A program made the position numbers and the translations under genes. Below the pieces are notes generated by a model. That model did no database searches and was not told the origin of the DNA. It saw nothing but the letters and a program-made list of their open reading frames with translations. 61,672 nt of DNA from Arsukibacterium tuosuense (GTDB taxonomy: Bacteria > Pseudomonadota > Gammaproteobacteria > Steroidobacterales > GCA-2729495): the NCBI GenBank assembly GCA_945872065.1, contig CAMBYH010000010.1, positions 1 through 61,672 of the forward strand, written 5' to 3'. Below, piece after piece: positions 50,963 to 61,362 of this stretch (the stretch's first letter is position 1; each line of letters starts with the position of its first letter).

Positions 50963-51054
50963 CTGTTAATGTATCCCTCTGTTCCCACGGGATGAATTAC
51001 GCCACGTACCGGGGATCAGATTCACCGGCGCGAAGGATAAGACCAGGTCCTGGC

Positions 51055-51798
51055 TCAGAAAGGAAGGCGCTGACCGTCCCAGGCGTAGGCATTGCCGGAG
51101 GCCGAAGAGTCGAGGGTGTCGATCACGTGCAGGAGGTGCTCCGCGGCCTGGCGCGGCTGGAACAATCGGCCCTCTGGCACCGTCGACCGGAACGGCTCCG
51201 ACAATGCCGTGGCCACTGTCCCGGGATGCAAGGCGATGCAGAGGGCCGTGGGATTCCTGCGCGCCAGCTCGATGGCGAAGGTACGCATCAGCATGTGCAG
51301 GGCTGCCTTCGCCGCGCGGTAGGAGTACCAGCCGCCCAGCCGGTTGTCCGCAATGGAGCCTACCCGCGCCGAGAGTGCTGCGAACACGGCCTTCTCGCCC
51401 TTCGTGAGGTCCTCCAGGAAGTGCTTCGCGAGCAGCGCGGGCCCAATGGCATTCACGACGAAGGACTCAGCCAGCGCCGCCGAGTTCAGCGCGCGCCAGC
51501 TCTTTTCCGGCTGCAGGCCTGCTCCGCTATGCAGGACACCGGTAGCGACGAACACGAGGTGCAGCGGTCCATCGGCCCGACAGCGGGCGGCAGCCGCTGC
51601 GATGGAGGTCTCGTCCCTGAGGTCAAAAGTGATGGGCAAAACCCGGGGACTCGCGAGAGCAGGCCGGGTCCGGGTCAGGGCGTACACCTGGGCCACCTGC
51701 GGCGATTCGGCCAGTAACTCCACCACCGCGTTGCCGATCCCGCCACCGGCCCCCACGACCACGGCGCGCAGACCCGCGGGAAAAGACTCAAGTCTCAT
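51055..51798 (-). CDS. Short-chain dehydrogenase/reductase, C-factor-like
   Basis: A 247-residue SDR with Rossmann motif VVVGAGGGIGNAVVELLAES, catalytic Ser in ALSARVGSIADN, Tyr and Lys in YSYRAAKAALHM. The VGSIADNRLGGWYSYRAAKA stretch is close to that of C-factor (CsgA)-like SDRs. No signal peptide, so cytoplasmic. Substrate unknown. It does not overlap its neighbours; the next gene on the same strand starts about 50 bp away. Confidence 0.85.
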   Translation of the reverse strand: MRLESFPAGLRAVVVGAGGGIGNAVVELLAESPQVAQVYALTRTRPALASPRVLPITFDLRDETSIAAAAARCRADGPLHLVFVATGVLHSGAGLQPEKSWRALNSAALAESFVVNAIGPALLAKHFLEDLTKGEKAVFAALSARVGSIADNRLGGWYSYRAAKAALHMLMRTFAIELARRNPTALCIALHPGTVATALSEPFRSTVPEGRLFQPRQAAEHLLHVIDTLDSSASGNAYAWDGQRLPF

Positions 51799-51848
51799 CC
51801 GGGGGACCGTTCATATGACATGCCCGCTGTCTCTCCGAGGGACAAGGG

Positions 51849-52322
51849 TTAGCGCCAGACGGGGGCGAGGGCGCCGATGGCCAGGCACAGGCACGCGAAG
51901 ACAGTCAGGCGCAGGCGCAGCGGCAGGTACCAGGCCGGCAGATTCGCAAAGGCTGCGAGGCGCCGGTCTTGCCCGTAGTGAGCAATGAAGCCTGCGATGA
52001 GCAGGGCGCTGGCAGGGGCTGTCGGTACCAGCAATGCCGGCCAGGCGAGCAATGCCGGAACCACGCTCCATAAGAAGGATTCGCTTCTCCGCCGTTGACC
52101 GGATTCAGTGTTGAATTCGCCCAGGGCCATAGCGAAACCCCAGTGCAGCGCGCCGACGAAACTGAGAATCACGGCACCGTAGGCGATCAGGGCAGCGCTG
52201 AACAATACCGCCCGCTGATTGTCGATCAGGATGCCGACGGCCAGAAGGATAAACGGCAGCAAGCCGCCATAGCCAAGCCAGGCGGCGGTGGGTGGGATAG
52301 TGGCCCGCAGCGGTGCGTGCAT
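51849..52322 (-). CDS. DUF3429 family membrane protein
   Basis: A 157-residue protein with about five TM helices (AAWLGYGGLLPFILLAVGIL; LIAYGAVILSFVGALHWGFA; a SFLWSVVPALLAWPALLVP segment). The FVGALHWGFAM motif is the DUF3429 hallmark. Function unknown; it is divergent from the JmjC-like gene by about 115 bp. Confidence 0.8.
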   Translation of the reverse strand: MHAPLRATIPPTAAWLGYGGLLPFILLAVGILIDNQRAVLFSAALIAYGAVILSFVGALHWGFAMALGEFNTESGQRRRSESFLWSVVPALLAWPALLVPTAPASALLIAGFIAHYGQDRRLAAFANLPAWYLPLRLRLTVFACLCLAIGALAPVWR

Positions 52323-52438
52323 CACACCTCAGGGCGCTGTGCGGCGAGCCGGAGGTCACGCATGGCGAGGACTGGCGGGACAACCGAACCGCAGCCAGTG
52401 GCGAACAGCTTCTGTCGGATCCTGTTCGGTCGTTTGCC

Positions 52439-53305
52439 ATGAGCCATAGCAGCATTTCGTCCCAAGCCATCACGCGCATCGGTGCACGGTCTGCTCGTAG
52501 TCGGCGCCCGGTGGCGCGCCAGGAACTGCCGTGGGTTTTCGAGTATAGCGGGCTGTGGCCCCACCCGGTCTCCCTGGTCGACACGCTGTCGGCGACCTAT
52601 GGCCACCTCGATTTTGCGCGGCTGCAGGGTTCCTATGGCTGGGTGATTCGTAACGATCAGGCCAAGAACCGGGAGGCGTTGGGGATCTCGACCTTGAGGG
52701 ATTACCTGCGGCTGTTCCGGCAGCCGAACGGGCCGAAGCTCCCCTACCTCATGCACCTGTCGGTAAACCGCCATCTGCCCCGTCTCCGGTCCCAATTCGT
52801 TCTGCCGCCGGAGTTCGCCCCAAACTGGGCAGACCTGCCCAGCCTCGACCGGATCAGCGGCCCCGAACTGTTCATCGGCCAGCGGGGCACGGGTTTCGGA
52901 CCTGTGCACGTCGATCACGTCGCCGTGCACGTCGGCTTCATCCAGCTGGAGGGCGAGAAGGAGTTCCTGCTGTTTCCTCCCGAGGATGGCCCGTACCTCT
53001 ATCGCTACGTGGGCGCGCAGTTTCCCTGGCAGCTGCGAAACTCAGCGGTCTACAACCTCAAACCGGCATCCCTCGACCGGTTTCCGCTCCTGCGCAGGAC
53101 CCACCCGGTGTCACTGGTGCTGAAGGCCGGTCAGGCACTCTTCATGCCGGCTAACTGGTGGCACACGACCATGAACCATTCCAACACCGTCAGTTACAGT
53201 ATCCGCATTGTTAATCACACCAATGTGCTCCGCACTGTCGCGGAGTACGCCGCGGGTCTACCGCGTCTGCTGTCCAGGCTGGGGGCGCCCTGCTGGCCGG
53301 CCTGA
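52439..53305 (+). CDS. Cupin-like (JmjC-domain) protein
   Basis: A 288-residue protein. A cupin-8/JmjC region contains GPVHVDHVAVHVGFIQLEGE with the HxD iron ligands and FMPANWWHTTMNHSNTVSYS with the distal His. Members are 2-oxoglutarate/Fe(II) oxygenases that hydroxylate proteins or small molecules. The N-terminal ~100 residues are unfamiliar. The ATG shown begins MSHSSISSQ; an in-frame extension upstream is not conserved in look. The next gene, an alpha/beta hydrolase, starts 22 nt later. Confidence 0.8.
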   Translation: MSHSSISSQAITRIGARSARSRRPVARQELPWVFEYSGLWPHPVSLVDTLSATYGHLDFARLQGSYGWVIRNDQAKNREALGISTLRDYLRLFRQPNGPKLPYLMHLSVNRHLPRLRSQFVLPPEFAPNWADLPSLDRISGPELFIGQRGTGFGPVHVDHVAVHVGFIQLEGEKEFLLFPPEDGPYLYRYVGAQFPWQLRNSAVYNLKPASLDRFPLLRRTHPVSLVLKAGQALFMPANWWHTTMNHSNTVSYSIRIVNHTNVLRTVAEYAAGLPRLLSRLGAPCWPA

Positions 53306-53327
53306 TCCTTGTTGTAGTATTGAGGCT

Positions 53328-54473
53328 ATGGCCCGGCGCTCAAAGACGTTCTATGTCCTGTGGAGCCTTACCGGCCTCATTACCCTGGTGCTACTGATCG
53401 GGTTCCTGAAATCTGGTGGCCTCACGACGCCGCTGCAGGCCGTACCGGGAACCCGGCTGGCGACAGCCGCAGAGATGCCGGGCGTCCGCTGCCAGCGGCA
53501 AGTCATCCCGGTGCGCCTGGCGGAAGGCAGCTGGTTGCGCTTCGACGCGGTGGGGGAACTCTGCAGCCTGGGCGAGCTGGACGGCAAGGTGTTGCAGGTG
53601 CTGGTGTCCGGGGCTGGTTATGGGTCCATCTACTGGGACTTTCCCTATCAGCCGGAGACTTATTCCTATACCCGGGCGGCGCTGCGGGCCGGCTATGCCA
53701 CCTTCAATTTTTCCCGCCTGGGCATGGGCGAGAGTGATCATCCTCCGGGCCTGCTGCTCAACGTCGACAATCAGGCTCACGTACTCGGGCAGATCATCAC
53801 GGCTCTTCGCGCCACCCACGATTATCCGGCGGTGCTGACTGTCGGGCATTCTTTTGGCTCCGTTATTGCCATTGCCCATGGCCTGACGCATCCGGACCAG
53901 GTGGCCGGCATTGTGCTCACAGGATTTGCCCACAACACCAACCCTGGATTTGTCATGGCGATGCGCACTGGCGTGGACCTGGCGGCGTTCAAGGGACCCT
54001 TTGCCGGACGACTGGTGGATCCCACCTACCTGATCTCCAAGCCTGATACGCGGGGCGATACCTTCTACACGCGGGCCAGGGCGGATCCCCTCGTGATCGA
54101 GACCGATGAACTCAACCGGCAAACAACGGCCGCCGCCGAGGCCATCTCGGCCAGCAAGTACTTCGGGCCCCAGTCCCGCGGGCTACAGGTGCCGGTATTC
54201 CTGTTGCTGGGGGAAGATGACTTTGTGGTCTGTGGTGGAGAGCTGAACTGTCGGGAGCACGCCGGGGCTATTGTCCACGAGGAGGCCTTCTTCCCGCCTG
54301 CCGCCTGTCTGGAGATGATCGTTCTGGATGACACAGGTCACAACAGCGCGTTGCACCTTGACGCACCCCGGAACTTTGCGCTGATGCTGGACTGGGCTGC
54401 CCGGCGGGTGGGTGCCGGTGATGGGTCGGCGCCGACCGGGCCCTGTCGCCCGGCCGGCAAGCGACCAGCGTGA
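53328..54473 (+). CDS. Membrane-anchored alpha/beta hydrolase
   Basis: A 381-residue hydrolase with an N-terminal signal-anchor (FYVLWSLTGLITLVLLIGFL). The nucleophile elbow is GHSFGS with S175; the later acid is in LLLGEDDFVVCGG, and the base His in DDTGHNSALH. A pair of Cys around CGGELNC is seen. Substrate is not predictable. It follows the JmjC-like gene directly and faces the DUF1838 gene convergently across 6 bp. Confidence 0.83.
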   Translation: MARRSKTFYVLWSLTGLITLVLLIGFLKSGGLTTPLQAVPGTRLATAAEMPGVRCQRQVIPVRLAEGSWLRFDAVGELCSLGELDGKVLQVLVSGAGYGSIYWDFPYQPETYSYTRAALRAGYATFNFSRLGMGESDHPPGLLLNVDNQAHVLGQIITALRATHDYPAVLTVGHSFGSVIAIAHGLTHPDQVAGIVLTGFAHNTNPGFVMAMRTGVDLAAFKGPFAGRLVDPTYLISKPDTRGDTFYTRARADPLVIETDELNRQTTAAAEAISASKYFGPQSRGLQVPVFLLLGEDDFVVCGGELNCREHAGAIVHEEAFFPPAACLEMIVLDDTGHNSALHLDAPRNFALMLDWAARRVGAGDGSAPTGPCRPAGKRPA

Positions 54474-54479
54474 CCTCGA

Positions 54480-55478
54480 CTACAGCGCCGGCAGGGGCGT
54501 GTTCTCCCGGGCGTAGACGCTGAAGCTCGAATCGTTCTTGCTGCCCCAGGTGTCCGGCGACGGCGCCTGAAAATACTCGGGCAGGCGCTCCGTGATGATG
54601 GCCTTCAGATCCGGCGGCAGCTGATCCGCCGACTTCAGCTTGGTCATGAAGGTGCGGAACACCAGGCTGCCGTCCGCCTGGCCCTGACGCATCCAGGGCA
54701 GCCAGGGGCCGACCCGGGTCCAGGTGCCGGAGAAATCGGTGCTCGTGGTGTCCGGATTCTCGACCTCAGAGAGGCTGGCAACCCGCTGGAAGATCTCCGC
54801 AATGCGCAGGACCTTGCCGGCGGATTCCCGCGGCCACTTCTCCGGGGTGAGCTCGCTGGGAAACGAGGTGTGGACCTCGAAGGTTGAGAACACCTTGTCG
54901 TCGAAAACATTCCAGCCCAGGGGCAGAGGCACCTGCATCAGCTTGCCGTCAAAATCCATCTCGATGGCAGTGCCGAATTTTGGGCTCACGATCAGGTGCG
55001 CATTGACCGTCATGTTGTGAATGGATTTCACATCGCACATTTCGCCGGTGTAGGGGTTTTTCCACTGATCAATGAACTTGCCGGTCTTGAGATCCGTGTA
55101 GAACGCGCATTCCCGGTTGAAGACCCGGAAGGAGCCGTCCGGTTGTGCCTCGGTACGGACCACGCCGAAGCCCTGGATGCCGAACAGCGGCTGCAGCGGC
55201 CGGTCCCGCCGTGTATCGCCGAAAATGGTGCCGCCGAACCAGCCCGGTGTTTCCTTCTTCGGGTCCAGATCGCCGGTCAGCTTGATGAACGACCGCAGGC
55301 TCTGCGCGGGATCCTGAAAATTCACCGGCACACGCTTTGCACCGGTTGGCGCCGGTCGGCCAGCGCTCGCGCAGGCGCCGAGAAGCAGGCCGCCGGCAGC
55401 GATGCCGCCGATGCCGAGGGCTGATTGCAGGGCTGTACGCCGGCTCTGCGGCTGGGTCATCCAGTTACTGTCCATCAT
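54480..55478 (-). CDS. DUF1838 family exported protein
   Basis: A 332-residue protein with a twin-arginine motif QSRRTALQS and a lipobox-like LLGAC (Cys 36), so a Tat lipoprotein is possible. The DUF1838 pattern includes FNRECAFYTDLKTGKFIDQW, NPYTGEMCDVKSIHN and GTWTRVGPWLPWMRQGQADG. Function unknown; the family is often found beside Rieske, SDR and amidohydrolase genes in sterol or aromatic degraders, which fits this neighbourhood. It precedes purU on the same strand by 39 bp in the opposite order of transcription (purU first). Confidence 0.85.
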   Translation of the reverse strand: MMDSNWMTQPQSRRTALQSALGIGGIAAGGLLLGACASAGRPAPTGAKRVPVNFQDPAQSLRSFIKLTGDLDPKKETPGWFGGTIFGDTRRDRPLQPLFGIQGFGVVRTEAQPDGSFRVFNRECAFYTDLKTGKFIDQWKNPYTGEMCDVKSIHNMTVNAHLIVSPKFGTAIEMDFDGKLMQVPLPLGWNVFDDKVFSTFEVHTSFPSELTPEKWPRESAGKVLRIAEIFQRVASLSEVENPDTTSTDFSGTWTRVGPWLPWMRQGQADGSLVFRTFMTKLKSADQLPPDLKAIITERLPEYFQAPSPDTWGSKNDSSFSVYARENTPLPAL

Positions 55479-55517
55479 TCATCTCCATCAAGGGTTCTTG
55501 TATTGGCGCAGCACTGC

Positions 55518-56378
55518 TTACCGCAGTACTACCGTCTTCATCCCGTTCACAAACACCCGGTGCTCCAGCTGCAGCTTTACGGCCCGCGCCAGGGTAATTG
55601 ATTCGACGTCGCGGCCAATCGCCGCGAGATCCTCCGGGGACATCGTGTGGTCCGCCCGTTCCACCGCCTGCTCGATGATCGGGCCCTCGTCCAGCTCGGC
55701 GGTGACGTAGTGGGCAGTGGCTCCAATCAGCTTGACGCCGCGCCGGTGGGCCTCGTGGTAGGGCTTCGCGCCCTTGAAGCCCGGCAGGAACGAGTGGTGA
55801 ATATTGATCACCCGCCCGGGGTACTTCTCGCACAGGGCGGGGGAGAGGATCTGCATGTAGCGAGCCAGCACGATCAGGTCCGCCTGGCAGTCCGCTGCGA
55901 TTTCCAGCAAACGGGACTCGGACGCCGCCTTGGAGTCGGGAGTCACCGGCACGTGGAAGTAGGGCACCTTGTGCCAGCCGGCGAGTCCGGCCAGATCCAT
56001 GTGATTGGAGACGATCGCCGGGATCGCCATCCGTAGGGCGCCGGTGCGGTAGCGGTACAGCAGGTCATTCAGGCAGTGATCGTACTTCGAGACCAGGATC
56101 AGCACCCGGGGCAGGATCCGCGTGTCGTGCACCTGCCACTCCATGCCGAAGCGGGTGGCTATCGCCCCAAAGCCGGCGGTGAAGGCGGTCCGGGAGTAGC
56201 CCTGGTCCCGGGGAACGAACCGGGTGCGCATGAAGAACGTGCCGGTATCCGGGTCACCGAAGTGGGTGGACTCCTCGATGAAATAGTTCTGGCTGGTGAG
56301 GAAGCCGGCCACGGCCGCGACGATCCCGACGGCGTCGGGACAAACCACGGTCAAAATGAAGGATTGTGCGTCGGACAT
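55518..56378 (-). CDS. purU: Formyltetrahydrofolate deformylase
   Basis: A 286-residue enzyme that hydrolyses 10-formyl-THF to THF and formate. The ACT domain covers residues 1-85 (LTVVCPDAVGIVAAVAGFLT). The formyltransferase fold has the catalytic Asn in IVSNHMDL, His in NIHHSFLPGFKGAKPYHEAH, and Asp in ATAHYVTAELDEGPIIEQ. Length matches PurU. It is divergent from the glutamine-synthetase-like gene with about 70 bp between starts. Confidence 0.93.
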   Translation of the reverse strand: MSDAQSFILTVVCPDAVGIVAAVAGFLTSQNYFIEESTHFGDPDTGTFFMRTRFVPRDQGYSRTAFTAGFGAIATRFGMEWQVHDTRILPRVLILVSKYDHCLNDLLYRYRTGALRMAIPAIVSNHMDLAGLAGWHKVPYFHVPVTPDSKAASESRLLEIAADCQADLIVLARYMQILSPALCEKYPGRVINIHHSFLPGFKGAKPYHEAHRRGVKLIGATAHYVTAELDEGPIIEQAVERADHTMSPEDLAAIGRDVESITLARAVKLQLEHRVFVNGMKTVVLR

Positions 56379-56447
56379 GCGGAGCGAATGTTAGCAGGAT
56401 CGACGCGGCGACCGGGATTGGTCAGAATCGCCCAAGGGAGAGGGACG

Positions 56448-57839
56448 ATGGTCAGTAAACCCAAAGAAGTGCCAGCGGCGGCCGCCGACTTTCTGGCGGC
56501 TAACCCCGAGGTTCGCGCCGTCGAACTCCTGCTGCCGGATCTCAATGCCATTCTCCGGGGCAAGCGGGTCAGCCGGCGTGAGCTCGCCGGACTCTTTCGC
56601 GATGGCATCACGTTTCCCGCGACCGGCATCCTGATGGACAGCCGGGGTTCCCTCATCGACGGCCTGGCCCACGGCAGTGACGATGGCGATCCCGACTACG
56701 TCTGTTTGCCCGTTGGGGGATCGCTGGCCCGGGTGCCCTGGTCGAAGACCCCGCTGGGGCAATGCCTGATCTCCATGTACGAGCGGGACGGCCGGCCCTA
56801 CTTTGCCGACGCACGGCACGTGCTCGCCGGCGTCCTCGCCCGCTTTACGGCGCTGGGCCTGACGCCTGTGGTCGCCGTCGAGTACGAGTTTTACCTGCTG
56901 GACGATACCCGGGGGGAAATCCCCCGCACGCGCACCGGCCGGGTGCCTGGCACGGAGCGCAGCCCCGCCGGGCCCCGGGCCTATAGCCTGGAAGATCTGC
57001 ACGATCTCGACGGGTTCTTCGCTCAGGTCCAGGCCGCTGCTGGTGAGCAGGGTGTCCCCGCGGGCGCCATCGTGTCCGAGTACGGTGCTGGACAGTTCGA
57101 GGTGAACCTGCACCACGAGAACGATGCTCTGGCTGCCTGCGATCACGCGATCCTGCTCCGGCGCCTGATTCGTGGCATCGCCCGCCAGGAAGGCCTGGCC
57201 GCGACGTTCATGGCGAAGCCGTTCAAGGATCTGGACGGTTCCGGGATGCACGTGCATTTCAGCCTGCTGGACCGGGCCGGGCGCAATGTCTTCGGGCCCG
57301 CTCCCCCGGGGGCGACGCCGGACGCCTACCCGGACACGCTGCGGCACGCGGTAGGCGGCATGCTGGGCGCGTTGCCGGAGTCCCTGGCGATCTTCGCGCC
57401 CAACGCCAACTCCTACCGCCGGTTCCGTCCCGGGTTTTTTGTGCCGATCGCGCCGAACTGGGGTCCGAACCACCGGCAGGTCGCGCTGCGGATTCCCACG
57501 TCGGATGACGCCAACGTGCGTGTCGAGCACCGGGTGGCCGGCGCGGACTGCAATCCCTATCTCGCCATGGCAGCGATTCTCGCTGCCGCCCACGCCGGCA
57601 TCACGGGCCGGGTCGAGCCGCCGCCCATGATCCGAGCCGGCGAGCCCGTGGCGCTGCCAACCGGGCCATCACCCCGGTGGGAGACAGCCCTGGCGGCTTT
57701 TGACCGCAGTACCCTCTGGCCTGACTACCTCGGCGCCGAGTTCACCAGGGTTTATGGTGCAGCCCGGCGTTACGAGGCCGACGCTTATCACGCCGAGGTG
57801 CCTGGTCTCGATTACGAGTGGTATCTCGGGGCCGTCTGA
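56448..57839 (+). CDS. Glutamine synthetase-family ligase, gamma-glutamylputrescine synthetase-like
   Basis: A 463-residue ligase. ATP/Glu/metal residues in VVAVEYEFYLLD, FKDLDGSGMHVHFSLLDRAG, NANSYRRFRPGFFVPIAPNW and the R-rich HRQVALRIPTSDDANVRVEH. It is more like PuuA than GlnA: no adenylylation Tyr loop and a shorter N-terminal domain. PuuA joins glutamate to putrescine. The ATG follows GGGAG by about 6 nt; a long in-frame open stretch upstream is inside purU and not coding. The 119 bp after it (57840-57958) hold only the leader of the thiolase gene. Confidence 0.87.
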   Translation: MVSKPKEVPAAAADFLAANPEVRAVELLLPDLNAILRGKRVSRRELAGLFRDGITFPATGILMDSRGSLIDGLAHGSDDGDPDYVCLPVGGSLARVPWSKTPLGQCLISMYERDGRPYFADARHVLAGVLARFTALGLTPVVAVEYEFYLLDDTRGEIPRTRTGRVPGTERSPAGPRAYSLEDLHDLDGFFAQVQAAAGEQGVPAGAIVSEYGAGQFEVNLHHENDALAACDHAILLRRLIRGIARQEGLAATFMAKPFKDLDGSGMHVHFSLLDRAGRNVFGPAPPGATPDAYPDTLRHAVGGMLGALPESLAIFAPNANSYRRFRPGFFVPIAPNWGPNHRQVALRIPTSDDANVRVEHRVAGADCNPYLAMAAILAAAHAGITGRVEPPPMIRAGEPVALPTGPSPRWETALAAFDRSTLWPDYLGAEFTRVYGAARRYEADAYHAEVPGLDYEWYLGAV

Positions 57840-57958
57840 CCTGTCGGCCGGGTTTTTTCCCCCGCCCCGGTCTTCCCCCGCCCTGACCCGGCAGCGTAGG
57901 CTTGGGGTCAGTGCCCCCAGGGGCCCGCCCCAGAAAATCAGAAGGACAGGGCAAGCCA

Positions 57959-59167
57959 ATGATCGACGCTTTCATCTTTGATCACGTGCGCTCCCCTCGT
58001 GGCCGGGGCAAGGCCTCCGGCGCGCTCCACGAGGTGACACCTATTGAGTTGCTGACGCAGGTACTGCGGGGTCTTCGCGACCGCAATCAGCTGGACACGA
58101 GTCGTCTCGACGACGTGATCATGGGCTGCGTGGCCCCGGTGGGGGAGCAGGGTGCGGACATCGCCCGGGTGGCAGTGCTGAACGCGGATTACGCGGAGAC
58201 CGTGCCTGGCAAACAGCTGAACCGCTTCTGCGCCTCCGGTCTCGAGGCCGTGAACACGGCGGCTGCCCAGGTGATGTCGGGCCAGTCGGACCTGTGCATT
58301 GGCGGCGGCGTGGAGTCCATGTCCCGGGTGCCCATGGGCGCGGATGGCGGCGCGATGGCGAGCGATCCCCAGGTGGCCTACAAAACCTACTTCGCGCCCC
58401 AGGGTATCGGTGCCGATCTCATTGCGACCAAGTACGGTATCAGCCGGCAGGACTGCGACAGCTACGCCGCTGAGAGCCAGAAGCGTGCCGGCCAGGCCTG
58501 GTCAGCGGGTTACTTTCGCAATTCGGTCCTGCCCATCCGGGATTCTCTCGGGCTCACGCTGCTGGACCACGACGAGCATATGCGGCCGGACACGACCGCT
58601 GCGGGCCTCGCCGAGCTGAAGCCGGCCTTCACCATGATGGGTGAGCAGTTCGGCTTTGATTCCGTCGCCTTGCAGCGCTATCCCGAAGTGGAGCGCATCA
58701 ATCACGTGCACACCGGCGGTAATTCCTCCGGCATTGTCGATGGTGCCGCCGCCGTGCTCGTCGGCACCCGGGAGATGGGCAAGGCGCTCGGCCTCAAGCC
58801 CCGGGCCCGTATCGTCGGCTTCGCCTCCATCGGCTCCGAGCCCACCATCATGCTGACCGGACCTGGACCCTCGGCAGAGAAGGTCCTAAAGCGCTGTGGC
58901 ATGCAGGCCAGTGACATCGATCTCTTCGAACTGAACGAGGCTTTTGCCTCGGTCGTCCTGCGCTTCATGCAGATCCTCAACATTCCCCACGACCGGATCA
59001 ATGTGAATGGCGGCGCCATTGCCATGGGGCACCCCCTGGGGGCGACCGGCGCGATGATTCTCGGCACGGTGCTGGACGAACTCGAGCGGCGGCAGCAGGG
59101 AACGGCGCTGGTCACCCTGTGCATCGGTGCCGGTATGGGTACCGCCACGATCATCGAGCGGGTGTAA
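57959..59167 (+). CDS. Acetyl-CoA C-acyltransferase (thiolase)
   Basis: A 402-residue thiolase of the FadA/FadI type. The nucleophilic Cys is in [14 protein letters not shown], the His in [17 protein letters not shown], and the second Cys in [15 protein letters not shown]. It cleaves 3-ketoacyl-CoA in beta-oxidation. The ATG was chosen because the N-terminal strand [17 protein letters not shown] starts just after it. The FadB/J-like gene starts 2 nt downstream, so they are coupled. Confidence 0.93.
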   Translation: MIDAFIFDHVRSPRGRGKASGALHEVTPIELLTQVLRGLRDRNQLDTSRLDDVIMGCVAPVGEQGADIARVAVLNADYAETVPGKQLNRFCASGLEAVNTAAAQVMSGQSDLCIGGGVESMSRVPMGADGGAMASDPQVAYKTYFAPQGIGADLIATKYGISRQDCDSYAAESQKRAGQAWSAGYFRNSVLPIRDSLGLTLLDHDEHMRPDTTAAGLAELKPAFTMMGEQFGFDSVALQRYPEVERINHVHTGGNSSGIVDGAAAVLVGTREMGKALGLKPRARIVGFASIGSEPTIMLTGPGPSAEKVLKRCGMQASDIDLFELNEAFASVVLRFMQILNIPHDRINVNGGAIAMGHPLGATGAMILGTVLDELERRQQGTALVTLCIGAGMGTATIIERV

Positions 59168-59169
59168 CC

Positions 59170-61359
59170 ATGAACCAGGACCAGAAGCAGAGTATTCATA
59201 TTGCTGTCGATGGCCAGGGCATCGCCACCCTCACGATCGACATGCCCGACCGGTCGATGAATGTCATCACCCCGGCGTTCACTGCCGAGCTGGCTCAGGC
59301 CGTCGACCGGATCCTCAGCGATGCCGCCATCAAGGCCGCGCTGATCACTTCCGGCAAGCCGGCGTTCATTGCCGGCGCGGACCTGATGGACATCGTGAAC
59401 ATCTACGGCAGCGGCGTGAGCGGGCCGGAACTGATGCGGGAGATCAGCCGCTACTCCGGGGTCCTGCGCAAGCTGGAGACCGGCGGCAAGCCCGTCGCCG
59501 CCGCGATCAATGGCACCGCGCTGGGTGGCGGCCTGGAGCTCTGTCTGGCCTGCCACTTCCGCGTGCTGAGCAACGATCCCAAGGCTGTCGTCGGCTTGCC
59601 GGAGGTCCAGGTTGGCCTCCTGCCCGGCGCTGGCGGGACCCAGCGCCTGCCCCGGCTGATTGGCATCCAGCCGGCGCTGGAGCTGATGACCCAGGGCACC
59701 CACGTGGAACCCGAGAAGGCGAAGGCGCTGGGCATCGTGCACGCACTGGCGGCCCCGGCCGAGCTGCTGAACGTGGCGCGTCGCTGGCTGCTCGAGGCCG
59801 CGGAACCCGGGCAGCCCTGGGACAAGAAGGGCTTTCGCTGGCCCGGCGGGGCCGGAGCCCTGCATCCCGGTGCCCAGCAAACCTTCATGGCGGGCTCTGC
59901 GCTCATCGCGGACAAGACCCAGCACAACTATCCGGCGCCGATTGCGATTTTGTCTGCTGTCTACGAGGGCAGCATCGTGCCCTTCGACACGGGCCTGAAG
60001 ATCGAGGCCCGCTATTTCGTAAGCCTGCTGCTCAATCCGGTCTACCGGAACATGACCCGGACGCTGTTCATCAACAAGGGCGCCGCCGACAAGCTGGTCC
60101 GGCGTCCCGCGGGCGTGGCTAAGTCGAAGGTCACGCGCCTCGGCATGCTGGGCGCCGGCATGATGGGCGCCGGGATTGCCTATGTCTCCGCCCGGGCCGG
60201 CATGGACGTGGTTTTGCTCGACAGCACCGCCGAGGCAGCTGCGAAGGGCAAGGACTACTCCCGCGCGCTGCTCCAGAAGCGGGTGGATCAGGGCCGCACG
60301 ACAGCGGCAGAAATGGCCGGCATTCTTGCCCGTATCCACCCCACGACGGACTATGGTGACCTCAAGGGCTGTGAGCTGGTGATCGAGGCGGTCTTTGAGA
60401 GCCGGGAGATCAAGGCGGACGTCACCCGGAAGACGGAGGCCGTGATTCCCGACACCGCGATTTTTGCCTCCAACACGTCCACGCTGCCGATCACGGGCCT
60501 GGCTGAAGCGTCAAAACGGCCTGCAAGCTTCATCGGGCTGCATTTCTTCTCGCCGGTGGACAAGATGCCGCTGGTGGAAGTTATTCTGGGTCAGAAAACA
60601 TCGGACGAAGCCGTGGCCCGGGCGTTGGACTATGTGCAGCGGATCAAGAAGACGCCCATCGTCGTCAATGACAGCCGCGGGTTCTACACCAGCAGGGTGT
60701 TCATGACCTACTGCAACGAGGGCATGGCCTTGTTGCAGGAAGGGGTGCTGCCGGCGCTGATCGAGAATGCCGGGAAGCAGGCGGGGATGCCTGTAGGTCC
60801 GCTGGCGGTGCACGACGAAGTCAGCCTGGAGCTGTCGGCGAAGATTCACCAGCAGACCCAGCTGGACCTGGGCGACAAGTACACAGGGCCGTCTGCTATC
60901 GCCGTGGCACTCAAGTTTGCGGTGGACCTGGACCGGAAGGGCAAGAAGTTCGGCAAGGGCTTCTATGAATATCCGAAAGACGGCAAGAAGTACCTCTGGC
61001 CGGGCATCGCCGGTGTGTACCCAGCAGCAGCGCAGCAGCCCGCGGTGGAAGAAGTGAAGAAGCGCCTGCTCTACGCGCAGGCGGTCGAGACGGTCCGGTG
61101 CCTTGACGAAGGCGTGGTTACAGACCCCGCCGATGCGGATATCGGCTCGATCCTCGGCTGGGGCTATCCACCCTGGACGGGCGGCACGCTGTCCTTCATC
61201 GAGACGATCGGTCTCAAGGCCTTTGTGGCCGAGTGCGACCGGCTGGCGGCGGCCTACGGGCCACGCTTCCAGGTGCCGGCGTCGCTTCGGGACCGGGCGG
61301 CGAAAGACCAGCCGTACTACCCGCCCGCGAGCGCAACTCCGCGCCGCTCTGCTGCCTGA
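59170..61359 (+). CDS. Bifunctional enoyl-CoA hydratase/3-hydroxyacyl-CoA dehydrogenase (FadB/FadJ-like)
   Basis: A 729-residue multifunctional enzyme. Enoyl-CoA hydratase domain at about residues 5-190 with both catalytic Glu regions ([37 protein letters not shown]). NAD-binding at about 320-500 ([20 protein letters not shown]) and the 3HCDH domain with [18 protein letters not shown] to about 610. It pairs with thiolase FadA/I; the two are 2 nt apart. Long-chain, sterol side-chain or aromatic acid substrates are all possible. Confidence 0.93.
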   Translation: MNQDQKQSIHIAVDGQGIATLTIDMPDRSMNVITPAFTAELAQAVDRILSDAAIKAALITSGKPAFIAGADLMDIVNIYGSGVSGPELMREISRYSGVLRKLETGGKPVAAAINGTALGGGLELCLACHFRVLSNDPKAVVGLPEVQVGLLPGAGGTQRLPRLIGIQPALELMTQGTHVEPEKAKALGIVHALAAPAELLNVARRWLLEAAEPGQPWDKKGFRWPGGAGALHPGAQQTFMAGSALIADKTQHNYPAPIAILSAVYEGSIVPFDTGLKIEARYFVSLLLNPVYRNMTRTLFINKGAADKLVRRPAGVAKSKVTRLGMLGAGMMGAGIAYVSARAGMDVVLLDSTAEAAAKGKDYSRALLQKRVDQGRTTAAEMAGILARIHPTTDYGDLKGCELVIEAVFESREIKADVTRKTEAVIPDTAIFASNTSTLPITGLAEASKRPASFIGLHFFSPVDKMPLVEVILGQKTSDEAVARALDYVQRIKKTPIVVNDSRGFYTSRVFMTYCNEGMALLQEGVLPALIENAGKQAGMPVGPLAVHDEVSLELSAKIHQQTQLDLGDKYTGPSAIAVALKFAVDLDRKGKKFGKGFYEYPKDGKKYLWPGIAGVYPAAAQQPAVEEVKKRLLYAQAVETVRCLDEGVVTDPADADIGSILGWGYPPWTGGTLSFIETIGLKAFVAECDRLAAAYGPRFQVPASLRDRAAKDQPYYPPASATPRRSAA

Positions 61360-61362
61360 AGC

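Noticed and set aside
57840-57958. Terminator after the PuuA-like gene
   Set aside because: A T run (ggttttttcccc) is present but the sequence before it forms no convincing stem.
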